A stretch of 64,000 nucleotides of DNA from Chloroflexota bacterium (lineage in GTDB: Bacteria; Chloroflexota; Anaerolineae; CG2-30-64-16). The DNA is taken from assembly GCA_026389845.1 (NCBI GenBank), contig JAPLHB010000131.1, forward strand, positions 1-64,000, read 5' to 3'. Under the pieces are notes generated by a model. It saw only the letters and a program-made list of their open reading frames with translations. It was not told the origin of the DNA and made no database searches. Positions 31,901-41,900 of the stretch are shown piece after piece. Within the stretch, counting starts at the first letter, position 1. Every line of letters begins with the position of its first letter. Both the position numbers and the translations under genes were made by a program.

Positions 31901-34095
31901 ATCGGGAGCGCGGGGTCAACCATGCAGTTCTGGCCGCCGGGGTCCAGAAATACGACGTGGTTTTCCGTGCCATCTTCCGACAACAGGGCCACGTAGCCGC
32001 CGGTGGCGCCGAGCAAGTCTTTGCAGGCATCGAAGATGGCGCGCGCCGCGTCCGCAAACTCGCCATATTCCAGGATGGCGTGGGCGCCTTGCAGCAGGGC
32101 CGCGGTCTCCGCCTGGCGCTGCCGCGCCTCACGCAGGGCCGCCCGCAGCGCCTCCGCCGCTTGTTTGCGATCGGTGATGTCTGTCACCGTGCCTTCAAGG
32201 CAGCCTTCTTCGGGGTAGAGTCTGATGGAGGCCAGGCAGGTCTTGACCGCGCCGCCTTTCGTCACGATGTCAATCTCATAGTCGGTCAGTACCCCCTGCT
32301 CCCGCACCAGCCGCACCATCTCAGCGCGCTGGGCCGGGTTGGCCCAACGGAGGGTGGCTGGACTTGCCAGCATCTCGGCGCGGGAGTAGCCGAAGATTTC
32401 GCACAGATGCCGATTGGCCTCCAACATGGCCGAGCCGTCCAGTCGGGAGCGGTACATGCCCACCGAGGCATTTTCAAAGAGCTGGCGGTATTTTAGCTCG
32501 CTTGCCTGTAGGGTTGCTTCCCCCTGCTTGCGCTCGCTGATGTCGCGGACAAAGCTCATCACCGCCTGCTGGCCCCGATACTCGACCAAACTGGCGCTGA
32601 TCTCCACCGGCATCACCGAACCGTCTTTGCGTCGGTGGGCGCTCTCCGTGCCCAGCAAACCGAGCTTCCCGATAAGGCGTTGGTTTGCGCCAACGCGCGC
32701 CGCGGCCTCCGACGTATCCAGGTCTTGCACTGACAGCCGCAGCAGCTCATCACGGGTATAACCCAGGCGATGAGCCGCATTCTCGTTCACTACCAGAATG
32801 CGGCCCTTCAGGTCATAGATGAAGATCGAATCGCTGGCGTTCTCGAAGAGCCGCTGGTACTCTGCCTGCAAGCCGCCATATCGCTCCGCCAGTTGGCCGG
32901 CCATCCGGTTGAAGTCGTCAGCCAGATCGCTGATCTCGACGCCGCCTCCGGCCTGCACCCGTTGGTCGAACCGGCCGCCCGCGATCTGCCGGGCACCCTG
33001 CCGCAGGGCTTGCAACGGGGCAGTAATCCGGCCGGAAAGAAAGTAGCCGGCGCCCGCGGCCATCAGTAGTACGAGAAACAGCACGCCGCCAAACACCCGC
33101 GTGAGGCGATTGACTGGACCTTGAATCACAGGCAGCGGCACGGCAGAACCCAACACCAGGAAAGCGCCCTGCTGCGGATCTACCTGGATCGGCTGGTAGA
33201 AGATGACCCAGGGGCCGGCATAGACCTCGCCGGCCCGCCCCGAGAGGAGCTGTCCGGCGATCTGCGGAAGATCCTCTTGCAGGGAATGGCCGGTATTCAG
33301 ATCCTCCGGCCCGCCCCATTCCTTTTCTGGGCTGGCGCTGTGGTGCAGATAGTAGCCGCGCGAATCGGTCACAAAGATGTAGCTGCCCTCGCCTGCGGGC
33401 AGCGTGCTGGGCCGGTGGAGGATGGCCTGGCCCGGCACGTTGAGGACGACCGACCCCCGGCGCTCGCCCTGGCGATTGAAGATGGGGGTCGCCAGGCGGA
33501 TGGTGGGTTGGTAGGGGATCACAATCTGGCCCCGTTCCTGGCTCAGATCCAACGGCGAAACATAGATCTGGCCGGCGGCGAGCTGCATCGTTGCCTGGAA
33601 GTGCGGGCGGTCGGCCTTGTTCTGCAGCTCGGATGGGGCGATGGGCCGGGCCTGCTGGCCGTCCCAATCCACGCGCACCAGCTCGTTGCCCTGTTCGTCC
33701 AGGAAACGCAGTTCCAGGTAACGCGGGGTGGCGGCCTCCGTAGCGGCGAAAATCTCCTCCAGCCGCTTGGTCCACTCGTCGTAGCGGCTCTCGCCCTCCG
33801 GGTCGTAGCCACCGCCATCGCGGGCGCGGACGATGCCCTGGATCGGCGGGACGTTGGCTGCCACCAACAGATCGGCCCGGATTCCTTCGAGGGTGATCTC
33901 GATTTCACGGGCCACGACCTGGTTGCGGGCCGTGTATTGATCCTCTACACGGCCGTGGAGATCGCGTTGATACTGATAGAAGCCGTAGCCGCCGACCGAA
34001 CCGACACCCAACAAGGCCACCAGGACGAAGGCGGCCATCATCCGGGCGCGCATGGTAGGAAGTAGTTTGGCCGGAAGAGGTGATGGGTGTCGCAT
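28981..34095 (-). CDS. Large hybrid sensor histidine kinase (extracellular sensor, HAMP, PAS and GAF domains, kinase, receiver)
   Basis: This 1704-residue protein has an N-terminal membrane segment (AAFVLVALLGVGSVGGYGFY) and a Cache-like extracellular sensor to about residue 325 (YIFVTDSRGYYLHHSAS). A second membrane segment and HAMP (SGRITAPLQALRQGARQIAG) follow. Two PAS domains, three GAF domains, a further PAS, and the kinase core (FLANMSHELRTPLNGILG; DTGIGIAAEHQPL) come next, then a C-terminal receiver with LILMDIQLPGMDG. It probably integrates outside and inside signals for a phosphorelay. I chose ATG 34095; upstream frame crosses a repeat. The linker before the receiver carries serine-rich short repeats (TLDASRSTLDAPRS). 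Its last codons and TAG come from a heptamer array. Confidence 0.9.
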   Translation of the reverse strand: MRHPSPLPAKLLPTMRARMMAAFVLVALLGVGSVGGYGFYQYQRDLHGRVEDQYTARNQVVAREIEITLEGIRADLLVAANVPPIQGIVRARDGGGYDPEGESRYDEWTKRLEEIFAATEAATPRYLELRFLDEQGNELVRVDWDGQQARPIAPSELQNKADRPHFQATMQLAAGQIYVSPLDLSQERGQIVIPYQPTIRLATPIFNRQGERRGSVVLNVPGQAILHRPSTLPAGEGSYIFVTDSRGYYLHHSASPEKEWGGPEDLNTGHSLQEDLPQIAGQLLSGRAGEVYAGPWVIFYQPIQVDPQQGAFLVLGSAVPLPVIQGPVNRLTRVFGGVLFLVLLMAAGAGYFLSGRITAPLQALRQGARQIAGGRFDQRVQAGGGVEISDLADDFNRMAGQLAERYGGLQAEYQRLFENASDSIFIYDLKGRILVVNENAAHRLGYTRDELLRLSVQDLDTSEAAARVGANQRLIGKLGLLGTESAHRRKDGSVMPVEISASLVEYRGQQAVMSFVRDISERKQGEATLQASELKYRQLFENASVGMYRSRLDGSAMLEANRHLCEIFGYSRAEMLASPATLRWANPAQRAEMVRLVREQGVLTDYEIDIVTKGGAVKTCLASIRLYPEEGCLEGTVTDITDRKQAAEALRAALREARQRQAETAALLQGAHAILEYGEFADAARAIFDACKDLLGATGGYVALLSEDGTENHVVFLDPGGQNCMVDPALPMPIRGLRGEAYRTGKTVYHNDFSASAWVGLLPGGHVGLTNVLFAPLVLDGKAIGLLGLANKPGDFTEEDVRLAAAFGALAAIALRNSQTLESLRSSEAETARRNAALAAQNAIAATISQSLDLDTVLNAALDKVTEVIGVGVGSIYLHDVQTDELVLAAQRGLSEQTVREHTRIESGAFLTGRVFKTQAPLVVENIPEAAPAESLPVAQREQLKSWAGVPLQVQSRAVGVLSVVSNDQRTFAPQEVALLQTIGQQIGVAVENARLYAQVKEQRVGELAAIAEVGGLVTAGGNLQATLDTLAEKIARSTGFEAVDIGLYDAEPALITFSALYSTVTLSLLAGRKGTTARLAEAPILQQVLHEKQPLLLDDPQNDPRVRAHQRDLMRRDGIQTVVTMPLLAQGELVGVLDLFSLRRRVFSPEDLSLLTTLADQTAMAIVNAQLYGQVEQRAQELNREVIQQKQYAETVLHSIADGVYTVDRQRVILSWSQGSEAITGYTTAEALGRSCAGLLRHQDESGQVLCDTDRCPFIRVWATGKPVEPEQVFTHCKDGRTIPVSVTMAPIFDETGQSIGAVEVFRDVSKERELVASLQAASRAKTRFLANMSHELRTPLNGILGISQALLQGVYGELNPKQTARLGNVNESGQHLLRLINDLLDVARVEENRLVLEVQPISVADLCQVAVRMLQPAADAKQISLELEVGAGPALIEGDERRLRQVLLNLLSNAVKFTPEQGRVGLTAAGKAGGVEFVVWDTGIGIAAEHQPLLFQPFSQVDDDLARRYQGSGLGLALVKQLIELHGGWVAVESAPGRGSRFHVWLPAKRPPPTATPTHHSTLDASRSTLDAPRSEVSSARRVLIVDDNAQVAQLVQDILENEGYAVVLAESGAEGLAAAHDQIPDLILMDIQLPGMDGIEATRRLKADPATRAIPVVALTASAMPGERERALAAGLDDYLTKPIDLAVLIEAVEKWTRRSA

Positions 34096-34116
34096 CTGAA
34101 CCTGCCTGAATCCGGG

Positions 34117-34172
34117 GTAGGGGCACGGCCTTGCGCCTGCCCGCGGGGGCGACCGCAAGGGTGCGCCCCTAC
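34117..34172. repeat. GTAGGGGC palindromic repeat in the 34096-34414 intergenic stretch
   Basis: GTAGGGGCACGGCCTTGCG and its partner CGCAAGGGTGCGCCCCTAC are inverted ends of a 56-bp element. A related GGGCGCACCTAC sequence occurs near 34341-34353. The rest of 34096-34414 shows no gene or convincing promoter. Confidence 0.75.
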
Positions 34173-34414
34173 AAATCGAGAAGATGCGTTCATCCCGCGG
34201 TATCACCATAATACGGCAACCGGTCTGGAAAGTCAAGCGCCCGCGGCGACGTAATTGTTCACCGTTGGGATAACGGACTTGTACGCCCGCAGGCGTAGCC
34301 CCTTGTGGGCGCTCCGCGGACGTCAAAACGGCTGTAACAGGGGCGCACCTACGGCGGGCACGAGGCCCTATGCTACGGCATTCGCGGGGTAAAGGTGAAA
34401 AGTTGGCGACCTGC

Positions 34415-36082
34415 TCACCGCTTCCGCCGCGGCCACCACATGGAGAGCACCAGCCACGCGCCCAGGGCGGATGCGAAGATAAATCCGGCGATAGCGAAAA
34501 CGCGCGCCGCCGGGTTGCCGGCCGTGCTGGGGATCAGCAATGCAGTGCCCAGGATCAACGCGGCGATGATCATGCTGATCGCCAGGCGCGTCGCCAGCCG
34601 TTCCAGCGTGCCCAGGAATGCATCCATCTCCTTGAGTCGCACCGAGAAGAGGTCGCCGCGTTCGGCCTGACGCAGCAGGCGATCGGCGGCGCGGGGCAGC
34701 CGGTCGGCCAGGTCGGCCAGCTCGGTGCGACGACGCAGCAGCTCGCGACTCAACGGCCGCCGGGGCTTCAGCAGGCGCCAGGCCAATCGGCGGATGATCG
34801 GCGCGGACACCGCGAACATGTCGAAGTCGGGGTCGAGTTGTAGCCCCACCCCCTCCACCATGCTCAAGGTTTTGCCCAACAGCCACAGGTCGGGGGGCAG
34901 GCGCAGCCGGTGTCGAAACGCGATGGGCAGGATGTCGGCCATCATCTCGGCCGCGCGCAGATCACGGAGCGGCAGCCCGCGGTACTTGTCCAGCAGCCGT
35001 CCGGCGTCGCGCATGAGGCCGCGGCGCTCCACGTCTTCGGCGGCCGCGCCCATGCGCACCAATTGATCCGCCAGCCCTTCGACGTCCATCTCCACCGCGG
35101 CGGCGTAGAGGCGAATCAGCTCCAGTTGGAGCGTCTCGTCCAGGTAGCCCACCATGCCGAAGTCCACCACGCCGATCACGTCGCCGCCCGCCATCACGAA
35201 GAAATTGCCGGGGTGCGGGTCGGCGTGGAAGAAGCCGTCCTCCAGCACTTCCTTGATGATGATCTGCGCGCTATAAAGCGCCACAGCCCCGCGATCCACG
35301 CCGGCCGCGTCCAGCGCGGCCAGATCGTCAATCTTGATGCCGCGGAGCCGCTCCAGCACGAGCGCACGATGGGTTGTCTGCTCCCAGTAGACGGCCGGAA
35401 TGTGCATGTGCGGCTCGCCTGCAAAGTTGCGGCGGAAGCGGTCGGCGTTGCGCGCCTCGCGGCGATAATCCAGCTCGTTGCGCAGGGTGTGGGCAAAGTC
35501 GTCCACGATCGCAGGCAGGTCGTAGAGGCGGCCGAGCGGGGTGAGCTGCGCGCCCGCGGCCAATTCAGCCAGGATTGCCAGGTCGGTCTCGATGGTCCCC
35601 CGGATGCCCGGCCGCTGCACCTTGACGATGACTTTCGCGCCGTCCTGCAACGTCGCCGCATGCACCTGCGACAACGACGCGGCGGCCAGCGGTTCCGGCT
35701 CGATCGTCGCGAAGACCTCCTCCGGCGACCGGTCGTACTCGGCCGCCAGCACCGCGCGAATCTCCTCCCACGGTGCAGGCGGCACCCGGTCGTGCAGGCG
35801 GCTCAGCTCAGCGATGTAGGCAGGCGGTAGCAGATCGGGGCGGGTGCTGAGAATCTGGCCGAGCTTGACAAAGGTCGGCCCCAACTCCTCCAGGGCCAGC
35901 CGGAAATGCTCGGCCAGCGCCTCCGCGGGCACGTCGGGCGGGGCAAGCGGCTTGCGGCCGAAGCGCGCTCGCACCGACGGCTGGAGCTGCTCCCAGGCAA
36001 AGCCGAAGCCGTGGCGGATGAAGGTGGCGCCGATCTGACGCGAGCGCCGGATTTGGCGGATGGGGTAACGGCCGATGGTCAT
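34415..36082 (-). CDS. ABC1/UbiB-family atypical kinase
   Basis: A 555-residue UbiB/ABC1 protein. Family motifs are LGPTFVKLGQILSTRPDLLP (KxGQ motif) near residue 68, AAASLSQVHAATL, the ATP-binding Lys in VIVKVQRPGI, the catalytic loop GFFHADPHPGNFFV near 285 and VDFGMVGYL. Two hydrophobic C-terminal segments (SMIIAALILGTALLIPSTAG and the following one) anchor it in the membrane. UbiB proteins support quinone or isoprenoid lipid homeostasis. No ribosome-binding site is visible; the start is immediately downstream of GATCAGG-type repeats. Confidence 0.92.
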   Translation of the reverse strand: MTIGRYPIRQIRRSRQIGATFIRHGFGFAWEQLQPSVRARFGRKPLAPPDVPAEALAEHFRLALEELGPTFVKLGQILSTRPDLLPPAYIAELSRLHDRVPPAPWEEIRAVLAAEYDRSPEEVFATIEPEPLAAASLSQVHAATLQDGAKVIVKVQRPGIRGTIETDLAILAELAAGAQLTPLGRLYDLPAIVDDFAHTLRNELDYRREARNADRFRRNFAGEPHMHIPAVYWEQTTHRALVLERLRGIKIDDLAALDAAGVDRGAVALYSAQIIIKEVLEDGFFHADPHPGNFFVMAGGDVIGVVDFGMVGYLDETLQLELIRLYAAAVEMDVEGLADQLVRMGAAAEDVERRGLMRDAGRLLDKYRGLPLRDLRAAEMMADILPIAFRHRLRLPPDLWLLGKTLSMVEGVGLQLDPDFDMFAVSAPIIRRLAWRLLKPRRPLSRELLRRRTELADLADRLPRAADRLLRQAERGDLFSVRLKEMDAFLGTLERLATRLAISMIIAALILGTALLIPSTAGNPAARVFAIAGFIFASALGAWLVLSMWWPRRKR

Positions 36083-36086
36083 GGCA

Positions 36087-36208
<122 letters not shown>

Positions 36209-36269
36209 GCTATTGTGGCGCAGGATGGGGGTAAAGTCAAGTAGCGCATTCACTTCGCGGGTGCTCCCT

Positions 36270-36298
36270 TTGCCGTCTATCGAAATTCGTGCTAAACT
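36270..36298 (+). promoter_or_regulatory. Promoter of the small protein/HNH pair
   Basis: TTGCCG at 36270-36275, 17-bp spacer, TAAACT at 36293-36298, about 45 bp before the start codon. Confidence 0.5.
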
Positions 36299-36343
36299 AT
36301 CTGGGTCATCAACAATTGGAGTGTGTTGAATGGGGGGACCGAT

Positions 36344-36775
36344 ATGACAGTAGGAACAGAAGCACTTACGATCCATCTTCCAGTCACGGCTATGCATCGT
36401 CTGCGTCGCGTTGCCGAGATCGCACGGCGTCCGGTAGATGATGTGGTGGCCGAAACCTTGCAGACCAATTTACCTCCCATATTGGAGGACGTTCCGGCCG
36501 CACTTCGGGAAGAGCTTGCCGGTCTGGAGAAGTTGTCCATCAGCACGCTTCAGAAGCAAGTTCATGCACAATTTGCGCCGAATCGCCTGGAACGGTACGA
36601 TGCCTTGCTGTCCGCCAATGCCGCCGGCACATTGAGCAGAGCCGAACGTGAGGAATTGGCCGCGCTGCGCGTCGAAGCCGATCGCCTGATGTTCCGCAAG
36701 GCCTACGCCGCATTGTTGCTCAAGTGGCGTGGCGCAGGCATCCCCACGCCTGCTGAATCTGAGATCGGGCGATGA
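36344..36775 (+). CDS. Small helical protein of unknown function paired with an HNH nuclease
   Basis: A 143-residue protein, mostly predicted helical, with no signal peptide. The N-terminus (ALTIHLPVTAMHRLRRVAEI then ARRPVDDVVAETLQ) resembles a ribbon-helix-helix DNA-binding segment. The C-terminal half is a charged helix pair (TLSRAEREELAALRVEADRL). GGGGGACC precedes ATG 36344. Its end overlaps the HNH gene by about 47 bases in another frame. The pair could be a regulator or antitoxin-like partner with a nuclease; this is inference. Confidence 0.65.
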   Translation: MTVGTEALTIHLPVTAMHRLRRVAEIARRPVDDVVAETLQTNLPPILEDVPAALREELAGLEKLSISTLQKQVHAQFAPNRLERYDALLSANAAGTLSRAEREELAALRVEADRLMFRKAYAALLLKWRGAGIPTPAESEIGR

Positions 36776-37196
36776 CGCCTGCATCTCAGGGACACTGTTG
36801 GCACGTCTGCACCGCCAGGCCGGTGCACTTTGTGGTTTCTGCCGGACCTCGTCAAGGATCATCGGTCAGCCCCTTACCGTCGAGCACATTATCCCCCGCG
36901 CCCGCGGCGGTTCCTCCGATGAAGAAAACCTTTGGCTGTCCTGCCGACGCTGCAACGAGTATAAGGGCGCCCAGATTGAAGCCGTTGATCCGCGGACCGG
37001 CCAGGTTGTGTCTCTGTTCAACCCGCGGCGGCAATCTTGGAATGAGCATTTCGCGTGGTCCGGCGATGGCGCCAGGATTATCGGGCTAACATCGTGCGGT
37101 CGTGCTACAGTTAACGCACTCCAGTTGAACAATGATGATATTGTTGCGGCCCGTCTTATTTGGGTCGCTGTCGGCTGGCATCCGCCGCAGGGGTGA
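36729..37196 (+). CDS. HNH endonuclease-domain protein
   Basis: The protein contains a compact HNH fold with zinc cysteines CGFC and CRRC and the catalytic EHIIPRARGGSSDEENLW segment. It then has a conserved C-terminal extension (FNPRRQSWNEHFAWSGDG, IVAARLIWVAVGWHPPQG) typical of stand-alone HNH proteins of cyanobacteria and Chloroflexota. The start is uncertain: GTG 36729 gives 155 residues, but an expected methionine just before DACISGTLLARL is missing, while an ATG at 36772 lies one frame away. A small indel at the 5' end is possible. Probably a DNA nuclease; target unknown. Confidence 0.8.
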   Translation: MAQASPRLLNLRSGDDACISGTLLARLHRQAGALCGFCRTSSRIIGQPLTVEHIIPRARGGSSDEENLWLSCRRCNEYKGAQIEAVDPRTGQVVSLFNPRRQSWNEHFAWSGDGARIIGLTSCGRATVNALQLNNDDIVAARLIWVAVGWHPPQG

Positions 37197-37197
37197 C

Positions 37198-38805
37198 ATG
37201 CGACGCTGCTTTGCTTTGATTACGCTCTCGATTTTGTTCCTGTCTGCCTGCGCCCCGCTGCCCGCGCCGGCCACGCCGACGCGTGTCGTAACGGTCCCGC
37301 CGACCGCGACACTCGCTCCGATGGTCACGTCGGCGCCGGCTGTTCCGACGACCACGCCGGACCCGATGGCTACGCCGCGGCCCACCGCAACCCCCGCGCC
37401 GCCGCTGCTCGACTGGTCGCAGTACGCCGCCGCGTTACGACCCGTCGCGCGCCAGGGCCTCGATCCCGCGCTCGACCCCGCGGCCGGCGCACTGCTGGCG
37501 GGCATGACCCAGTACAGCCTGACCGTGACCCTGGCGCCCGACCTGACCCGGCTGGCCGGCGCGGCGCGCATCCGCTACACCAACCGCGAGGACGCGCCCC
37601 TGGCCGCGGTGTACCTCCACCTCTTCCCCAACCTGTGGAACGATGGGATGACGGTCTCGGACGTGCAAGCCGGGGGCCGGCCCGCGGCCTTCACCCTCGA
37701 ATCAGATGACGACCTGCTGAAAGTGCCGCTGGCCGAGTCGCTGCGGCCGGGCGACGCGGTCGAGCTGGCGCTGCGCTTCGCCGAGCCGATCCCCGCCAAC
37801 GGCAACGTGGGGAACTACGGCGAGTTCGCCTACCTGGATAACGTGCTGGCGTTGGCCCACTTCTATCCGACCGTGGTCGTCTACGATCGAGACGTGAGCT
37901 GGCACACGGAGACGCCAGCGCTCCAGGGTGACGTGATTTACCACGACGCCAGCCTATACGACGTGGCGCTGACGCTGCCGGTCACGATGACCGTTGCGGC
38001 CACGGGCGCGACGCTGGATCGGGTCGAGAACGGCGATGGCACAGCGACCTGGCGGCTGGTCGGCGGCCCGCTGCGCGATTTCAACGTCGTCGCCAGCGGC
38101 CGTTTCGAGACAACCAGCGAGCCGGTGGGCGACGTGCTGGTGAACAGCTACTTCCTACCGGAGCACGCAGCCGGGGGCAAGCAGGCGTTGGGCTGGGCGG
38201 TCGCGGCGGTACGCACTTACGAGACGGCGTTCGGCGCCTATCCCTATGGCGAGCTGGATGTGACGGAGACCGGCACCAGCGCGGGCGGGATCGAATACCC
38301 CGGCCTGGTGGTCGTCGCGAGCAGCCTCTACGACGATCCCACCCGGCGGGACTTCTTCGAGTCCGCGACGGCGCACGAGGTGGCGCACCAGTGGTGGTAC
38401 AATGTGGTGGGGAACGACCAGGTCAACGCGCCGTGGCTGGACGAATCGCTGGCCCAATATGCCACCTACCTCTACTTCCGGGGCGTCTACGGCCAGGAAG
38501 GCGGCCAGAGCTTCGTCAACGCGATGAACCAGCGGTGGGCGCGGGTGAAATACGAGGAGAAGGCCATCGGCCTGCCGGTAGCAGCCTACGAAGGCCTCGA
38601 ATACGGTGCGCTCGTCTACGGCCGCGGCGCGCTCTTCTTCCTGGCGTTACGTGACCGTATCGGCGAGAAGATGATGGCCGTGCTCCTGCGCCGCTACTAC
38701 GCCGAATACGCCTGGCGCATCGCCACGACCGACGGTTTTCGCAAACTTGCCGAAGAGGTGTCGGGGCAGGACTTGGGGGAACTGTTCAAGAAGTGGGTGT
38801 ATTGA
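37198..38805 (+). CDS. M1-family (gluzincin) metallopeptidase, lipoprotein
   Basis: A 535-residue lipoprotein with lipobox FLSAC (Cys18) and a long Thr/Pro linker to about residue 65. An aminopeptidase N-like beta domain follows. The substrate motif is GGIEYPGLVVV (the GAMEN equivalent), and the zinc site is HEVAHQWWYNVVGNDQVNAP with WLDESLAQY supplying the third ligand. It should cleave N-terminal residues from extracellular peptides. ATG 37198 lies two bases after the HNH stop, suggesting one transcript. Confidence 0.9.
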   Translation: MRRCFALITLSILFLSACAPLPAPATPTRVVTVPPTATLAPMVTSAPAVPTTTPDPMATPRPTATPAPPLLDWSQYAAALRPVARQGLDPALDPAAGALLAGMTQYSLTVTLAPDLTRLAGAARIRYTNREDAPLAAVYLHLFPNLWNDGMTVSDVQAGGRPAAFTLESDDDLLKVPLAESLRPGDAVELALRFAEPIPANGNVGNYGEFAYLDNVLALAHFYPTVVVYDRDVSWHTETPALQGDVIYHDASLYDVALTLPVTMTVAATGATLDRVENGDGTATWRLVGGPLRDFNVVASGRFETTSEPVGDVLVNSYFLPEHAAGGKQALGWAVAAVRTYETAFGAYPYGELDVTETGTSAGGIEYPGLVVVASSLYDDPTRRDFFESATAHEVAHQWWYNVVGNDQVNAPWLDESLAQYATYLYFRGVYGQEGGQSFVNAMNQRWARVKYEEKAIGLPVAAYEGLEYGALVYGRGALFFLALRDRIGEKMMAVLLRRYYAEYAWRIATTDGFRKLAEEVSGQDLGELFKKWVY

Positions 38806-38844
38806 ATGTCATTGTGAACGTCGTCCCTCTCTGCCACTTGTAAA

Positions 38845-38882
38845 CAACAACCCGAAGCGCAGACGTCGCACTTCGGGTTGTT
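38845..38882. terminator. Bidirectional intrinsic terminator
   Basis: AACAACCCGAAG and CTTCGGGTTGTT form a 12-bp stem with a 13-nt loop, flanked by A-rich and T-rich tracts, between convergent genes. Confidence 0.85.
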
Positions 38883-38905
38883 TGATTCGATAGTTTGTTC
38901 GGAGC

Positions 38906-41900
38906 TTACTTCTTCCCCGTTCCCTGGTAGACCTGCCCGCTCACCATCGGCAGATAGGCCCGCACCTGCATGGCCGGGGCGGTATTCACCGTCACCGACT
39001 GGGGACCGAACCGCTGGCCGTCAGCCGTGTTTTCCAGCCAGTACCAGTAGGTCTGCCCCGAACGGACCGTCTTATCTATGAACTCGTAGCTGCCGTCAGG
39101 CTGGCCGTCCAGTGGAGTTGCGGTCAGCCGAACCGCGTCGATACCCTTGGCATTGTCGGCTCGCCACACGTTGAAGGGCAGCCCGCTGGCGTCGTGGGTC
39201 GCCCAGCGCAGCTCGACCCGACCATTCTCGGCCGCGACCTCGAACCGGGCCAGCGTCACGGCCGTCGGATAGATGTAGCGGAAATCCAGGTTCAGGTCTT
39301 GCCGATCCCCATTCATGCCGACCATGGCGCTGGTCTGCGTACCCAGGGAGACCAGCGAGAAACCGGCAAAGGGGCTGGGAACTGTGACGGTGTACGTGCC
39401 GGGCAGCAGGTAGCTAAACAGGTAGAGGCCGTTTGCGGAGGAAGTCGTGCGTTGCACGATCGCGCCCGTAACGTCCTTGCCCACGAGGGTCAGCGGTACG
39501 CCGTTCATGCCCGGCTCGCCGGCATCCTGAGTGCTATTGACGTTGATATCCACATAGACCTGATCGCCGATTTTTATGTAGTACAACTCGCCGAAATCTT
39601 GATCGTTGGCGAGGCCGCCGGCGCCGACGACTTTCAGCGGCACGGCCAGCACGTCCGGCATGACCGGAGAGTTCTCCAGGCCCGAAGGTTGCGTTTCGAC
39701 CACCAGGTAGTTGCCGGGCATCAGCCCCGAGAAGACGTACCCACCGCCGTCAGGCGTCGTCTTGCACTCCACTTGCGTGTCAATCCCTGGCTCATAGACG
39801 CCGATGGTTCCGGCGTCGCGATACAGGCAGACCTGGACGTTGGCGATGCCGATCTCGTTCGGACCGCCCTGTTGGCCGTCCCCATTCCAGTCGTAAAACA
39901 CCACGCCAGGGATGCTCCCCTTGCCCGCGTACCCGAAGTCAGCCTCGGTGTAGGTTTGCGCAGTCGCCAGGTTCACTGTCAACGGGTTGTTGGCGGTAGT
40001 CAGATAGTATCCGGCGGGGACCGAGGCCACACTCACCGTGTAGACGCCGGCCGGCAGCCAGTAGAAGTGGTAGAGGCCGTCCGCGCCGGTGGTCGCCGTG
40101 GCGATTTTCACGCCGCCGCGGTACAGTTCCACCGTCGCGCCCGCCAAGGGTAGTTCGTCGCCGTCCTGCGCCTTGTCGCCATCCGCGTCGTTCCATACGT
40201 AGTCACCGATGCTGCCGGTGTATTTCTGGTTCTGAACCGTGTGCAGGCAGTAGTTCGCCTGGCCGTTGTAGGGACTGACGCAGTAACCGCCGCTGTATTG
40301 AGCGGTGAACGTCCCGGCGCCGTTGATCGCGTTCCAGCCGGCCGGCATGACGCTCTCGGTCACAGTGTAGGTTCCATTGACCGGCACGGTCAGGCCGTTG
40401 CCGCCGGGATAGACGCATTGCAGTGTCCCGCCCGAATAGGAGCAGGTCGCGGCGCCGTCAATGCTGATCGCAGTGATCGCGTAGCTCGGCGCCAGATCGG
40501 CCGGCGGCGTGGTCACAGCACCGAAGGGATCCAGCCAGACCTTTTCCAGGAAGACACGCTCGCGACACTGGGTCGAGCTGTTCGATGCGGTCGCGGTCTT
40601 GCCGGTCAGCGTCCACACCAGGTTGGAACCGTCGAAAGGTACTGAGAAGGGCGCAGCCGGCCACGAGGCCGAACGCCCCGCCGCGAAGAGGGTGGGCTGG
40701 CCGCGATCCTGCGGATTCGGGCTGAATTGGTTGTTGCTGCCCACCAGCGCCGTCATGCTGGCCGGGTTCGGGTTGTTGTAGCCGAAGTGGGCCGTGTAAG
40801 TGCCGTTGCCGTTGTTGACCACGCATTCCAGGATCGGGCTGATCTGCTTGTAGATGCCGGCGTCCACCGTCAGGTTGCTCTGATTGGAGACCAGCGTCAC
40901 ATTGGCCGTCTGACCGCTGCTGCTGGCGTCGCTGTCAACCACGTCGTTGCTGCCCTGATCCTGGGGACTGAAAGTGTAGCCGGTGGCCGTGAAGATCACG
41001 TAGTAGCTGCCCGGCGTCAGGTTGCTGAAGCTGTAGCTGCCGTCGCTGGCCGTCGTCGTCGTGTTGACCAGCGCGCCTGCACTGGTGTACAGCGTCACGG
41101 TGATGCCGGCGACCCCGTTTTCGGCGGAGTTCTGAATGCCATCCAGGTTGGCGTCGAGCCACACCTTGTCGCCCAGGGTGGCCTTGCGATAGAGGCCGGC
41201 ATCCCAGGTCAGGTCGGTCCGGTTCGAGACCAGGGTGATCGCGCTGGTGCGTCCGGTGTTGGGGTCGGCGTCGCTGTCAACGCTGCTGCCGCCAGCGTTC
41301 TTGGGGCTGAAAAAGTAGCCCGTAGGCGCCACGAACTCGACGGAGTAGCTGCCCGGAATCGGGCGAAAGCTGTAGAGGCCGGCGGAGCTGGTCGTTGTCG
41401 TGCTGATGACGTTGCCGCCGCTGTCGCGCAGCTTTACCGTCACCCCCACCAGGCCCAACTCGCCTGCATCCTGGATGCCGTTGGCGTTCGTGTCTTCCCA
41501 CACCCGGTCGCCGAGGGTGGCGCGGGGGATGTAGGTGACGGTGGCGCTGGCTTCGGCGTAGGCCGAGGCGCCGTGCAAATCACGGCCTTTGTAGTCGCTC
41601 GGCGTGCCGCTCACATCGGCCGTGTTGACGGTCGTGGTGACAACGGTTGCCGATGCAAAGTATTGCCAGACATCGCCGGGCGCCAACAGACCGGTGTACA
41701 CTGCCACGATGTTCAGCAGCGGGTTAGGGTCTCTGAGGGTGACGTTGTCCAGGTAGGTGTGGCCTGTATTGGTAACGGTGAAGCAATAATTCACCGTGCT
41801 CGGATCGTAGATCGTCAGGCTGGTCGCACCGGGGCAGGCGCCGGTCGTCACGGTCTTCGCCAGCGCCAGGCGAACGTCGGCATAGCCGAAGTCTACGATG

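Noticed and set aside
31021-32496. Plus-strand 491-residue ORF
   Set aside because: Antisense shadow of the hybrid histidine kinase; no motifs.
34096-34326. Upstream extension of the hybrid kinase by 77 residues
   Set aside because: The extension is read through a GTAGGGGC repeat; ATG 34095 lies right before the membrane anchor.
36772-37089. 105-residue ORF starting at ATG 36772
   Set aside because: It is out of frame with the clear HNH motifs in the overlapping frame.
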